From Nematopogon swammerdamellus (taxonomy: Eukaryota; Arthropoda; Insecta; Lepidoptera; Adelidae), in NCBI GenBank assembly GCA_946902875.1, contig OX336353.1, forward strand, positions 18,365,151 to 18,429,150: 64,000 nucleotides of DNA. Direction: 5' to 3'. A program made the position numbers and the translations under genes. Positions 20,840 to 32,521 of this stretch are shown here, one piece after another. Each line of letters opens with the position of its first letter. Positions within the stretch are counted from its first letter, which is position 1. Under the pieces are notes generated by a model. That model did no database searches. It saw only the letters and a program-made list of their open reading frames with translations, and was not told the DNA's origin.

Positions 20840-21385
20840 ATAGGCTAGCTTTGGAGATCGCACATGACGCGAGATTTCTCCCAACCGACTGTGTTTCTCG
20901 GCGATGGCGCGAGCGCGTTGTGTATTTGCATGGATAAATCAAAATGATCAATCAGCATTCAGCAGCAATTTGAAGGAGAGTTCTGCCTTGATGACCAAGC
21001 AGAACTCGGCAGCTGGAATTTCAATTGTGGACTGTATGTGGAACGAAATGACGTGAGTGAAAATGAATAGATGATGCGACCGAACGAAAGAGGGCCACGT
21101 ACCGGGTTCTCCGCGGCCGGGCGCAGGATGCGTGCGGCACAGCCCTTCACCAGGATTCTGGGCTTCACACTCACGAAGCACGACACGCTCTTGGTCACCC
21201 GATGAGCGAAAGCGCAAGGAATGTTTTCGAAAATCGACGAGCCACGAACGAATGCTCAAATGATCATTCAGCATTTGATCCATGTGTATTTGTAACGTTT
21301 GAATGAGAGAGACGACATTATATTTACAAGGATGTTGAGCGAGAACGTGTGTCACGGAATCGCGCGGCGGCAATGACCGCAATTT
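20840..21385. other. no gene recognised
   Basis: The longest frame (minus, 20948-21382) has no recognisable domain and I do not support it as a gene. Confidence 0.3.
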
Positions 21386-21389
21386 GTTA

Positions 21390-21602
21390 TTGTTTATTTC
21401 TTCCGAACTGAGTGGCTGTGCCCGAGGTCGAATTCTCAGGCGCAGCCAATTTCACCCCCGAGGAGGTGCCAGTCAGGCTTGGAGGTGGACTAATGTCGCT
21501 GGGGAAAGGCTATTAACCCGCGATTTGAAAATCCGTTGATTGTAGGAGTGGGGAAAGATATTCCCCGGTAGCCCGTTTGCAGTGCGGCACAAGAACTCAT
21601 AT
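21390..21602 (-). pseudogene. LINE 3' coding end and tail (same family as 24.4 kb)
   Basis: The reverse complement matches 24835-25015: NGLPGNIFPHSYN, RIFKSRVNSLSP, LAPPRG, stop, then 'aattggctgcgcctgag'. It ends in an AATAAAC run at the low-coordinate side. Confidence 0.7.
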
Positions 21603-22124
21603 TCAACTACATTCGGTTCAACTCCCGAGGCGAAATGAAGTGGAACACGTAACGATGTCTGGGCGCTCTCTCTAGTCTGTATTAATGCGTCTAGCTAGCT
21701 CTTACTGTCAGCAAGACCTGCATATACTAAAACTGTCAGCGACATGTGCACAACAGCATTTTGTGTGGCGGCTCGTGGTAGCTCTTGATGATAGAGGTCG
21801 AGGTTCGAATCCGGCCGACGACTCGCACCAGTGAGTTTCTATCTGAATTTACGTGCATAGCACAGAGCAGCGCAATAAAAAATGCAGTCGTCCTACCTTC
21901 ACTTGCACTACCCCTATTTATATTTATAATGTTAATCCTCATTACACAAAGGCTAGAAGAAATCCCTTGCATTGATACGTTTGCCTTTGTACACTCCTGT
22001 ATTTTATTTTCGTTTGCTATTCTTCTTTCACTTGTGTGCAATAAAGAGTGTCTACACATTTTATTCTATAACAGCGATCGGTGAGCTGACGGCGGTGGAG
22101 TGCCTACATACACCTGCTGCTTCA

Positions 22125-22250
22125 ACTGCGTGAAAAACTGTAGGTCCATTCCCTTATGTAACTAGGTGATGGACTCTAGTTTATTGTAGTAGTCAACTGT
22201 GTTGATACCACCGTACCGGATGAAGGATGGCCGTGAAGAGAAGTTTCCAT
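22125..22250 (+). mobile_element. diverged SINE family A fragment
   Basis: It keeps 'aaactgtaggtccattccct', 'actaggtgatgg' and 'ttgataccaccgtac' from the middle of the SINE. Neither end is recognisable. Confidence 0.5.
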
Positions 22251-22259
22251 TATGGCGCC

Positions 22260-23075
22260 TTCTCCGAGGTAATTAACTGGACAGAGCATGTGTTCTGGCC
22301 AAGACATATGCCCCTTATCGGATAGCATAGAAATATCCCGTTTCAGACTTTCAACGGAACGAAAAACTCTAAAGACCTTGAATCAACGGTCCTTAGATCT
22401 AATCAAAGTACGAGTAAATAACTACATTGTATCGAGCCTAAGTGCAGTTACACACGTGCCGGGTAAATTTACCCGGCGTGGCGTCGGGCCGGAGCTGGGT
22501 AGACATCGGGGGACAACACTTCACGCTTAAGGGGCCGCACGTCCCTGGTCAGAACTCAGTTCTGGCTCCCTGATTTGTCCGTGCCAAATGCCACCATTTC
22601 GCACTCACTAGCCAATCAAAATAATCTCCTGCCTTAGTTTGAGATTGCCTGCCGACCGCGGCGGTTCGTCCCGCGAACTCGACGCCGCCGCCGCCGTGGC
22701 GCGGCGGAGCGCGCGCGTCGCCACGCCGGACGTAGATAGTAAATCCTCGTGGCTTGCACTCGCGAACTTCTTTGCTTGGTGCAATACTGATGTTCTCTCT
22801 CAGGGTTACCAGTTATTATTTGGCGATACCTACCACTAACTTGCTTTGCTAACCACGATGGAATCACTATAATTATAAAGAGTTTTAGTAAATTTTGAAG
22901 TAAACTCAAGTTTACTAAATATAGAACATATACCACACATGGTGGTTGGTAGTGGAGTGATTTATTAATTTATTGACATATTTAATTACACATAGCTATG
23001 TATGTAGGTACAAACCCACACCCATGGTACACACATATAATTGTATTTTGCACAAATACACATAAAAGAAAAGAA
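22260..23075. other. no gene recognised; GC-rich patch at 22640-22740
   Basis: The patch is CpG-rich and gives open frames in several phases without a domain. The remainder is AT-rich. No repeat match is evident in the window. Confidence 0.3.
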
Positions 23076-23079
23076 AGAT

Positions 23080-23552
23080 GTCTTTGAAAATTAGTTCATA
23101 GTACGCTAAGGGGGGGTCTGTATCGGAAATAGATCACTTTTGAAGAACAAAAGTGATCTATTTATTTATTTTTTTATGTAGAATGTAAAAAAAAATTCTT
23201 AATCGTTTCAGTTTCATGCCAGGAACAAAAAAGTCTTCCAACACATAGATATTTCCTTCAGAAATTGTGAAAAGCCACAATTTTAGTTTTATTAGTATGG
23301 AATAGAAAGAATTTGATTTTTTTTACCAACTTACACGTGTTACATCATAATGGTAATGAAGACTTTTTAGTTACTGTTATGAAACTGAATCGATTGGGCT
23401 ATAAAAATCAACCACCTATTTTTTTTTTTAAATACATAAAAAAATATTTTACATAAAAAAAAACCCAAGGTCCAAAAAAATTTATATAGGTTTTACTCTC
23501 TATATGATACAGAACCCCCCCTTAGCGTACTATGAACAAATTATCAAAATAC
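23080..23552. mobile_element. MITE, second member of the 14.69-kb family
   Basis: The ends 'tgaaaattagttcatagtac' and its inverse, plus the interior 'ttccttcagaaattgtgaaa' and 'accaacttacacgtgttaca', match 14685-15174 with substitutions and small indels. It is more diverged than the copies inside the 2.5-kb elements. Confidence 0.7.
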
Positions 23553-23753
23553 CAATAAAAATAAAATGTAGTCTGCCTGGGCATAGTTTAAACAGACTAG
23601 TTAACCGTCTTCATACAAGTGCGCCGATTTCGCACTCACACAAGCGCGCGCCAGCGCACGCTGTCCGTACACAACCACTACTTACATTCTCACTTCCCCC
23701 GCTTGTAGTCCGTGATGGCCGCCCCGCACAATATTTTTTTTGTTTTGTTATTT

Positions 23754-24050
23754 TTTACCGTGTGGGGCCGGTACTTACAAAGAATAGGCCCCCTGCATCT
23801 CGCATGTATGCATGTTGTAAAAGGCGACTAAGAGATAAGAACAAGATGCCGTGCTAAAGGGCGACAGGACCGCCACCTCTCACCTTGGCACGGTACTTTC
23901 GTCGAGTCATGCAGCAGGTGGGTCTTTGTGCCTTACTTGCTGCTTGATCGATTAAATCTTGTTCGAATGCTTTGCGAAACGTGGTGGTCGGTGTTGTGCT
24001 GTGCTTACCCCGATTGTCGGGTTTCAGCGTGTGTGATATGTATGTATATT
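23754..24050 (+). mobile_element. SINE-like family B copy
   Basis: It starts CCGTGTGGGGCCGGTACTTA and proceeds through 'aaggcgactaagagataag' and 'catgcagcaggtggg' to the 'gtggtcggtgttgtgctg' hairpin half, ending in a TATG tail. Confidence 0.75.
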
Positions 24051-24081
24051 ATTTTTTTTATGGAAACTGACTCGATTGACT

Positions 24082-24352
24082 TTTTCTCTCTCTCTCTCCC
24101 TCTCTCCCTCTGTCTCTCTCTCTCTCCCTCTCTTTCTATCTCTCTCTGTCTATGTCACTCTTTCTATCTCACTCTTTGTATCTCACTCTTTCTATCTATC
24201 TCACTCTTTCTATCTCACTCCTTCTATCTCTCTCTTTTTCTATCTCACTCTCTTTCTATCTCTCTCTCTCTCTCTCTCTTTATACCTCTCTTTTTATATC
24301 TCTCTCTTTCTATCTCTCTATCTTTCTATCTCTCTCTTTCTATCTCCCTTCC
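24082..24352. repeat. 270-bp polypyrimidine (TCTC/TTTCTATC) tract
   Basis: The + strand is almost purely C/T, with CTCT and CTTTCTAT motifs. The long serine/leucine-rich frames across it are compositional and not genes. It lies directly between a SINE-like copy and a LINE fragment. Confidence 0.85.
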
Positions 24353-24355
24353 AGA

Positions 24356-25033
24356 CGTCCAGGGACGTTGGGTTTCGATCGTTCATAGAGTCCAAGGCGA
24401 AACTAGCGTCTCGAAAATTAGAGATCCTTTACCGATGTCGGCGATTTTTCACGCCGGCCCAACTGCTTACACTCTACAAAGCACAAGTAAGACCGGTGAT
24501 GGAATATTGCAGTCATCTTTGGGAGGGTTCCCCTGAGTACCTTCTTTCAGCCTTGGATTCTATTCAGCGACGAGCCATTCGCCTGATTGGTGACTCTGTA
24601 CTCACAAAGGACCTTCAACCTCTAAAGCACAGACGTATCGTTGGGTCATTGACCCTGTTTTATCGGTACTACTATGGCCGCTGCTCTGACGAACTTGCTT
24701 CCCTTATCCCTCCTCCTCCTGTTCCCCTACGCCAAACCCGCCATACTCTCGCGGAACACCCCTTTGTAGTCGACAGAAGAGTTCTTCGAACTGCACGATT
24801 CTCTAAATCGTTCTTGTGCTGCACTGCAAAGGTGTGGAACGGGCTCCCAGGGAATATCTTCCCCCACTCCTACAATCCACGGATCTTCAAATCGCGGGTT
24901 AATAGCCTTTCCCCAGAAACATTAGTCCCCCTCCAAGCCGGACTGGCACCTCCTCGGGGGTGAAATTGGCTGCGCCTGAGGTTGCGACCTCGGACAGAGC
25001 CAACCAGTTCGGTAGCAATAAAAAAAAATTATA
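24356..25033 (+). pseudogene. LINE (Jockey-like) C-terminal fragment with 3' UTR
   Basis: The open frame to about 24963 contains LASRKLEILYRCRRFFTPAQ, YKAQVRPVMEYCSHLW, AIRLIGDSVL, LTLFYRYYYGRCSDEL and TAKVWNGLPGNIFP. This is the region after the reverse-transcriptase palm in Jockey-superfamily LINEs. It is 5'-truncated at the pyrimidine tract. After the stop come 'aattggctgcgcctgagg' and an A-rich tail near 25030. A minus copy of its end is at 21.4 kb and a worn piece at 63290. Confidence 0.8.
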
Positions 25034-25264
25034 ATAATAATGGGCTCACTACCTGTTAGTGTTGTGAGTTGTGGTACGGCGTACTACAATGTTAGTGTTG
25101 TGAGTTGTGTGTGACATCCCTGGTGGCTTGGAGCAGCGTAGATAATTATTTTAAAAAAATGGGCTCCAGTTGCCCTACTCGTTTACTGTGGCCTGGGTAA
25201 TGAATGGCGCTTCCTGCATAGTACACCCCTGGCTATGAGAATAATCACACTCGCATGTATATAA

Positions 25265-25375
25265 GGTGTTTCGCTGACCATGTCATTAACTTCGGGAGGG
25301 TTACATACACACTCAAATAAACACTTTACGTAAAAAAACATATGTTTATAGGACCATTTTTTCTCCTAAGATCTC
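25265..25375 (+). mobile_element. partial MITE, left end only
   Basis: The left inverted repeat of the 201-588 family (GGTGTTTCGC...CTTCGGGAGGG) is followed by about 50 bp of interior. The right end is missing. Confidence 0.7.
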
Positions 25376-25439
25376 CGAACAAAACATTTTAATCAAATAG
25401 CCCTAAAAACGAATCATGCTTAGACCCTTCTTGCCAAAC

Positions 25440-25930
25440 ACGAAACGTAGGTACTTACCTAGTGCGTGCGACGTCGGCGGGCGGTGCGGCACAAAGGCTT
25501 TCCTTTGACGAAAGCCGCCTCCGAAGCGCTCGCTCGCCACGCCGCCGACGCGCTTGCATTGCATGCGCCCGCCCCGCGCGCATGTGTCGCGCGCGGGCGG
25601 CGCGGCGCGCGGTGCGTCGCGTCCGTCTCAGTGTCTTAGCGGCGGTCCGCGAGAGAGCACATTATTTCGCAATTTCAAAATGCCGCCGCGCCGCCGCGCC
25701 GTATCGATTCACCGACGCGCGACGCGGATATGGTGATGTTACCGAAACTCCAACTCCAATTGGAACTTAGCTGCTGCTGTGTTGATGTATGAGCAGCTAG
25801 ACGGTGTGCCATCTTGGGAGCGGAGCAACGGTTCCGAGATTGGGGCGTCTTTATGCCTCGACTTGATAACGGAAGACAACTACTACTGGTGCGCGGTGAG
25901 GATATAGCCCAAAGAGCCCAAATGGGTCTT
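25440..25930. other. CpG-rich patch and flank, no supported gene
   Basis: The part 25455-25700 is GC- and CpG-rich and gives arginine/alanine-rich frames of no known family. The part 25850-25970 has a short frame (MPRLDNGRQLLLVRGED...) that I do not recognise and that ends at the LINE junction. Confidence 0.3.
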
Positions 25931-28274
25931 GACACTATATTACTCGAACACGTTTACTTACATTAGTGATGCGCACGGCACTGTCAAATGGCTAGATCAC
26001 TGTCTGATGACTGTGGCGGCGTGGAATAGCTGTAGGAATGTTTATACTATAAGTGATGTGTTCACCTCTGACCACCTACCGTTAGTAATCGAATGTAAGA
26101 TAGACCTGATTGTACAGTGTTTAGAATGTAATTTAGATAATAAAATGTATGCAAAAGTTCGCTGGGGCAATAGGGACTCTTTGCAAGCCTCAGAATACTT
26201 CAAACAATGTCAATCTAGTTTCACAGAGTTATTAATGCCATCGAATATATTTAGTTGTACAGAAATATATTGTAATAAAATAGAACATAAACGTGCCATA
26301 GATTTATTATATTCTAGTATAGTAGATATTATTACCAACGCTGCAATAATGACATATAAAACGACACGAAAATTTAAGACAGTCCCAGGTTGGAATGATA
26401 ACGCACGTGATGCTCACGTTAATGCTCGTGCTGCATACAAACATTGGATATACTGCAGCAAGCCGCACGAAGGTCCCATATACGACCACATGACAAACAC
26501 GCGGAAAATCTTCAAAAATAGTGTTAAATGGTGCAACAAAAATAGAAATAAGATAGTTATGGACAATATAGCCACTCATAGATTAAATAATAATTTTGAT
26601 AAGTTTTGGAAAGCCACTAACAGTCTCAACCACAAAACAAAACTGCCAATTTCTGTAGAAAACCATCAGGAGCCAAAAGATATAGCCAACCTTTTCCAGA
26701 AGCATTTTACAGTCAAACCAAATTTAGACAGACCTGACTCGCAGAAAATTTCACCTGTGATGGACGAACAACTAGCGCATCAAATAATAACCGTATTTAC
26801 AGAGGATGAAGTCCTAGAGGTTATTCGAGAAATGAAACGAGGCAAGTCACCTGGCCATGACGGACTTAGCATCGAACACATCTACAATGCAGGCCCAGAG
26901 TTCATTAAAGCTATTACACATTTCTACAACCTATGCAACCGACATGAATATCTCCCTGACGCACTCATCAAAACAATAGTAGTTCCAATACCAAAGAATC
27001 GTAACGGTGACCTGACACGACTATCAAACTATAGACCTATATCTCTTGCGACGGTGCTGGCCAAGGCTCTAGAAAGGTTGATATATCCGAGGATAGACAA
27101 ACAGATAATTATTAATGAAGCACAGTTTGGTTTTCGGCCTTCTGTGGGTACTGATATGGCCATTATGGCTCTCAAACAGGTGGTAAATTTTTACAAAGAC
27201 CGTAAAACTAATGTGTATGCATGTTTTTTAGACCTAAGTAAGGCATTCGATAGGGTAGATTATAAGATCTTATGGGATAAGCTAGAAAATAGTAATCTCG
27301 CGAAAGATGTGCTCGCCCTACTACAATATTGGTACAAGGGACAGAGTAATACCGTGAGATGGGCAGGAGTTGAATCGGACAGGTACAGATTGAGGTGCGG
27401 GGTGAGACAAGGTGGTATGTCTTCGCCTTGTTTATTCAATTTGTACATGAATGAACTCATCGAGAGGCTCAGCAGTGCCGGTGTCGGATGCCACATAGGA
27501 GGCAAGTGCCTCAATAACATCAGCTATGCAGACGATATGGTGCTTCTGAGCCCCTCAGTGAAGGGGCTGAGGAAACTCTTGCAAATTTGCGAGGAATACG
27601 CACTAGCACATGGCCTTGTATACAACGTTGACAAAAGTGAAGTACTTGTGTTTAGAGCTGGCAAGGGGCCAGACTGTGTCCCGCCAATACTTCTAAACAA
27701 TTTGCCACTTAAAATCGTTAAGTCCTTCAAATACCTCGGACACATTGTGACTGAGGATTTGAAAGACGACCTCGATATAGAACGACAGCGAAGGTCTCTG
27801 GCGATCAAAGGCAATATGATCGCTAGAAGGTTTGCGCAATGCTCGAATGCTGCGAAGATTACGCTGTTTCAAGCGTATTGCACGTGCCTGTACACAAGTC
27901 AACTCTGGTCTAGCTACACAAAACAATCTTTCCACCAAATTAGAGTTCAATACAATAATATTTTCAGAGCTTTGTTTAAATTACCCCGACATTGTAGTGC
28001 ATCCGCAATGTTCGCTGAAACCAGAGTTGACGGATTCCTCGCCCTAATTAGAAAACAAATAGCTAGCTTTAAACACAGAATATACCGTTCCGATAATAGT
28101 ATTGTACAGGCGTGTGCGGCGGTCTGGAACAGCAGTATCTTTAAACGCTGGGAGCAAGAACATGTATAAACATCAACATGTTTAGATAAGCTTGCCCTAC
28201 AGTTTGTTAGTTTTAAGTAATCTTTGTACCTTTTGTATTTTTGTAATATGGACCTATGTCTGAAATAAAGATTC

Positions 28275-28303
<29 letters not shown>
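25929..28303 (+). mobile_element. 5'-truncated LINE with open 746-codon endonuclease/RT frame
   Basis: The frame 25929-28169 starts inside the endonuclease: TYISDAHGTVKWLDHC and TSDHLPL (residues 10-51) are the C-terminal part of an APE-type nuclease. The reverse transcriptase follows complete, with FLDLSKAFD (433-441), GVRQGG (491-496) and YADD (533-536). A long C-terminal region ends at the stop near 28169. The frame has no internal stop, unlike most LINEs here. An AATAAAG signal (28263) is followed directly by (ATT)n. The true start and ORF1 are missing. The clade is not certain. Confidence 0.85.
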
Positions 28304-28304
<1 letters not shown>

Positions 28305-28307
<3 letters not shown>

Positions 28308-29553
28308 TGGTTACGAAATAATGTTCTCTCAGTAAATAGCACCAAAACTAAATTTTTAACGTTTTCAATAACACATAAGGGTCAGCCCAACAAAGATATT
28401 CTTTTGAAAGTTCATAGTCCAAATTGTAAACAGAAAAATTTATGTAATTGTCCTAATCTGGAAAGGGTTGCTTGTATCAAATACCTAGGGATAATGATTG
28501 CCAGGCATCTTAATTGGAAAAAACAAATTGAAAGTTTATCGAGTAGGGTTCGAAAACTGTTATATTTTTTCAGCCAAATTCGGGATATAGCCGACCCAGG
28601 CCTACTGAAACAAGTGTACCACGCCTATGCGTATCACTTATCAACTATGGGATACTGGCATGGGGTGGTGCAGCCAAAACAAACGTCCTCTTAATAGAAA
28701 GAGCACAACGCTCAGTACTAAAAGTGATGTTCTGCAAGCCTTTTAGATACCCGACGGCGAACCTCTACGCTGAGTGTGAGTTGCTTAACGTCCGACAACT
28801 TTTCATGCTCCGACTCTGCGCACACGTACACAACAAAAAAGAAGAACACGCACAGGTTTCACACAACATACCAACAAGAGCAAACACCCGACAAGCCTTG
28901 ACACGTGACAGACACAAGACATCATTCTTCAGACATACAATTAAGTTCCTAGGCCCCAATCTGTTCAACCAAATACCCAAAGAATTAAAAACACTTTTTA
29001 TTAAAAAAACTTTTACGTTTAAAATTAAAAAATGGCTCCTATCAAACTCCCATGACACATGTGAACATATGCTTTGCCACATAATGCAATAATGCACACA
29101 CCCCACCTACTCACTTACACACACACACCATCACCCGACCCCCCACACACACACTCACCCTCATTCATACACACTATTATGTTAATCTTACAAAAGTATC
29201 ATACACACGCACTGAAACAAGTGTTTCAGTAGGAATGATGAATGATGAAGTCATCATTCATTCATTATAGTTACCTACATTTACTTACCCACCTACATAC
29301 ACTCACATACATGCATACTTAAAAAAAAAATTGTATATTTATTTGTACATACATTTATTTTTTGAGAACCGACCGAGAAAACGGGTCGAGACGTCACAGA
29401 CGAAAGTCCAGTGTCTCGACCTGAGCATCAAAAACTAAACAATCCTGTGAAGGGAACATGTTTTCAATTTATTTTTACGCAAATTGTTCTATGTTGTATA
29501 TCATGTTTCTTTATTTAATAAATTATTTGAATTTGAATTTGAATTTGAATTTG
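28305..29553 (+). pseudogene. CR1/Jockey-superfamily LINE C-terminal part, frameshifted
   Basis: It begins WLRNNVLSVNSTKTKFLTFS, just after the palm domain, and stays open to about 28694. It continues in another phase from about 28685 (ERAQRSVLKVMFCKPFRY ... LNVRQLFMLRLCAHVH ... FNQIPKELKTL) to 29090. One frameshift lies near 28680. The 3' UTR runs to a (TTTGAA)n tail at 29525-29553. It abuts the (ATT)n tail of the preceding LINE. Confidence 0.75.
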
Positions 29554-29589
29554 CGCATAGAAGAAGAACACGTACCCATACATACACAC

Positions 29590-30038
29590 TATCCTCTCAC
29601 ACAACAAACAGCTGTTCTGTGTTTCAACACGGTCATTGACCCCATACAATGCGACTTTCCTACTGTTACACACAGATCTAGTGACCTTGTGAGTTGTGAC
29701 TTACTTACAACAAACAGCTGTTCTGTGTTTCAAAACGGTCATTGACCCCGTAAAATGCGACTTACCTACTGTTACACACAGATCTAGTGACCTTGTGAGT
29801 TGTGACTTACCTACAACAAACAGCTGTTTGAACATAGTACGGTCATTGATCCCGTCCGTACACTGCAAGTTACCTACTGCTAATGGTACACAGGTTGATC
29901 TGATAATATTTAGGTAACAAACATGTTTTGTTAAATTTCTCGAAAAGTAATGCTAAAAACATATTTTTTTTGCGTAACCTGTTTATTTGAGTGTCTATGT
30001 AACCCTCCCGAAGTTAATGACATGGTCATCGTAACACC
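29590..30038. mobile_element. MITE copy with internally amplified 108-bp repeat
   Basis: The right inverted end (about 29978-30038, with ACCCTCCCGAAGTTAATGAC) belongs to the 201-588 family. The interior has two full and one partial tandem copies of a 108-bp unit starting at about 29602, 29710 and 29818 (ACAACAAACAGCTGTTCTGT). The left end is not recognisable. Confidence 0.7.
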
Positions 30039-30087
30039 CTATATAGCCATATCGAAATTCGGTGACAAGAGACATAGGTACACGAAA

Positions 30088-30185
30088 CATTAATATTTAG
30101 GGTCCCGTCGCAAAATTGCGAAAAAGGGACCCTTATGAGATCGCTTTGGTTTCTGTCCGTCTGTCTGTCAGTCCGTCCGTCGCGG
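30088..30185. repeat. hairpin-bearing repeat 'agggtcccgtcgc'
   Basis: AGGGTCCCGTCGCAA and its near inverse 'aaaaagggaccctt' form a hairpin, followed by 'ctgtccgtctgtctgtcagt'. This style of repeat is common in Lepidoptera. Non-coding. Confidence 0.5.
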
Positions 30186-30520
30186 GACTTCAACATACAT
30201 ACTTTGTAATACCTGTATATTGTATATTTTTTTTACATTAACGTCGAAAATTGCTCTTTTTCAATACTCATTAGTTTTCGTCAATATTAAAACATTACTT
30301 TATTGTAAATTACTACTAAGTAACATATACACATTGTGGTATACGTAAGCAGTGATATTATTTATTGATATGATAATGGTTTTTATTTATGTTATTCTGC
30401 ATGAGTGATTGAGCCATAGGGGCCAGATCACACGCTCCGACCAGTCAATACCACACGTATAACACTAATTAAACATAATGTACGTACATACACTATCATT
30501 TTACATAAATATATTTCTTT

Positions 30521-30895
30521 ATGAGAACTGACACGGTTGGCTACATCATTTACTACATCCGTGATGTCAGCCCATAACACCTTGGGGAACTAGGTGCCAT
30601 GTCAGTGCTTCCCTTCGATTGCGCCGGCTACACTGAACTGGACTAAAAATACGAACTATTTAAATAGCCGTTTCAACGAATCTTTCATTCAGTGAGGTTG
30701 TACCAACCCAGACGGGTTAAACCGTACCACCTAGTAAGGTAAGAAGGGAAGGGATCTACTGTTTTACGTGGAATCCGAACCACGGTTAGCGTCCAAGGGT
30801 CGAGCTGTCACCCAGCCATCCACTGACCGCGCCCAGGCTTACTTATGATACGGACGACAGTCAACCGACCGCCCCACTGAGCTACCAAGGCTGAC
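30521..30895 (-). mobile_element. SINE family A, full length
   Basis: On the minus strand it starts GTCAGCCTTGGTAGCTCAGT and ends 'ccgtgtcagttctcat'. The 5S-like block is more worn than in the copies at 7.0 and 59.8 kb. Confidence 0.75.
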
Positions 30896-31224
30896 AAAAT
30901 TATGTAGATTACAACAAATCAGGAGTGGGTATAGTACATATTTTAGAGATTTTAAAGTACTAATTGCAAAGATTTTACAATAAAATACCGGAAGAAATGG
31001 GAAAACTAGGATGCGAAATAAAATACATATTATGGAATGCAAAATTATGCCAAATGAAAATTAAAGAAAGTTAATATTTCTTATATCAAAATTTGCTATA
31101 TCAAGTGTATATTATATATACCAAGTGAAGACTACATGAAGTGAAAATTATATGAAATGATGAAGTTGGAATAATATCATACATTATCCTGTAGAGATAG
31201 AGGTTGATAGTGGAGGCTAGAGGA

Positions 31225-31430
31225 GCTTACAATAGTCCCACTGCATCTCTCCCCGTGCATGTCGTAAAAGGCGACTAAGGGATAAGCGGCCTGCAGACAC
31301 CCCGGTCGACTTGTGGCTTTCATGGAAGACATAGGCTGGCTGGGGTAGCTGGAGACTGCGGGGTTTTGCACGAAGGTCCCCAACCAAGCGGGATTAGTTT
31401 GCAGGCCTAGAGCCAACCCCAAACCAAAAC
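31225..31430 (+). mobile_element. SINE-like family B 5' piece with unrelated downstream sequence
   Basis: 'cccactgcatctctccccgt' and 'gtaaaaggcgactaaggga' come from family B. From about 31285 the sequence departs from the family. I see no gene. Confidence 0.5.
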
Positions 31431-31780
31431 AACAACAACAATATCATACATTTTTAAAACATCGATCGACAAGAATTTTATCGACAATTCCTGAGATAAC
31501 AATAATCCGGATCTCCGGACAACCAGAGGCTAAACATCCTTCCCGCAATTGGGCCTAAGATTCATTTTTTAGTCGTCATATGTTTTATTTTGTCATGTTC
31601 CGCCAACACATCTCCTAAAATCATTCAAAATAGTTAGCTTACTTAAAGATGGATTTAATACGCAACAGGCGAGTGTAAGATGTTTTAAAAAAAATACACT
31701 GAATCACGACTTAGATAATACTTACTTTTACAGGGAACCTTGTAAAATGTAACTGCCGATTGGATTTTTTTAATGTTATC
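31430..31780. other. no gene recognised
   Basis: AT-rich sequence upstream of the Harbinger fragment. I looked for the matching left inverted end of that element (GGGCCTGTCACA) and did not find it. Confidence 0.35.
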
Positions 31781-31866
31781 GTGATTGGGCAAGCTTCTTC
31801 TCGCGATATACATACTCGCGTGCGCCGCGCGAGTTTCTAAAGTCGATTGGCTTAAACCGCGGGAAA

Positions 31867-32518
31867 ATGTCGTCCGTCGAACGTCGTCGCGCACGTCTCA
31901 GAGAATTGATGCGTTTAGCTTGCGCGGAATTAGCGCAGCAAACGCTGAAAAAGTTCAATCGCAAGAAGAGAACGAAATGGGTTCGTAAGTGGATTGAACG
32001 AAGAGATAAATATGGAGCTTCCAATACTCTAATGAAAGAATTAGCAGCCGAAGAACCAGTAGATTACAAAAATATTCTACGCATAACCAAAGACAAGTTT
32101 GAGGAATTACTTGAACTAATAAGTCCAGAAATAAAAAAACAAGACACAGTTATGAGAAACGCCATTACATGCAGAACTAAATTGGAGATATCACTCAACT
32201 ATATTGGGAGTGGCAGTAGCCTCAAACAAATGCGTGCCGTGCGCACGCACGCACGACACGACGACACGTCACGACGGGAGCGGCACGGTGCTCGAATGGC
32301 GACTAGCAGCGAGTGCCTTGTCCCACGACTCGCGCGTAGGTTTCATTAGCGGCGAGTAGCGCACTCGCCGCAAGTATAATTGAACATGTTCAATTCTACT
32401 CGCAGCTTTTTTACTCGCAGCGAGTGGATTGTAGTCGCCGCGAGTAGGTTGTCGCACACAGCGATTTCACTCGCTGCGAGCGAACTCGCAGCGAGTACTC
32501 GCTGCATGTGACAGGCCC
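31867..32518 (+). pseudogene. PIF/Harbinger transposon, internally deleted
   Basis: From the ATG at 31867, about 122 codons match the N terminus of HARBI1-like transposases (RTKWVRKWIERRDKYGASNT ... VMRNAITCRTKLEISLNYIG). Homology stops at about 32232 and the DDE catalytic domain is absent. The remaining sequence is the transposon's right end: repeated ACTCGC-GCGAGT words, then TGTGACAGGCCC ending at 32518, followed by TTA (32519-32521), the usual 3-bp target. The left end was not found. Confidence 0.75.
32335..32518. repeat. subterminal palindromic repeats of the Harbinger end
   Basis: Words of the form ACTCGC(A/T/C)GCGAGT recur at least five times (about 32345, 32398, 32412, 32433, 32468-32505). 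They are self-complementary and sit just inside the terminal repeat, where transposase-binding sites are expected. Confidence 0.65.
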
Positions 32519-32521
32519 TTA

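Noticed and set aside
20393..20951. Minus-strand ORFs of 107 and 163 codons
   Set aside because: They are antisense to the plus-strand RTE-type LINE fragment and show no domain of their own.
24076..24388. Serine/leucine-rich ORFs that seem to extend the LINE frame upstream
   Set aside because: They come from the pyrimidine tract; LINE homology begins only after about 24356.
25462..25770. Arginine/alanine-rich 102-codon ORF
   Set aside because: Composition-driven in a CpG-rich patch; no domain, no splice or transcript evidence.
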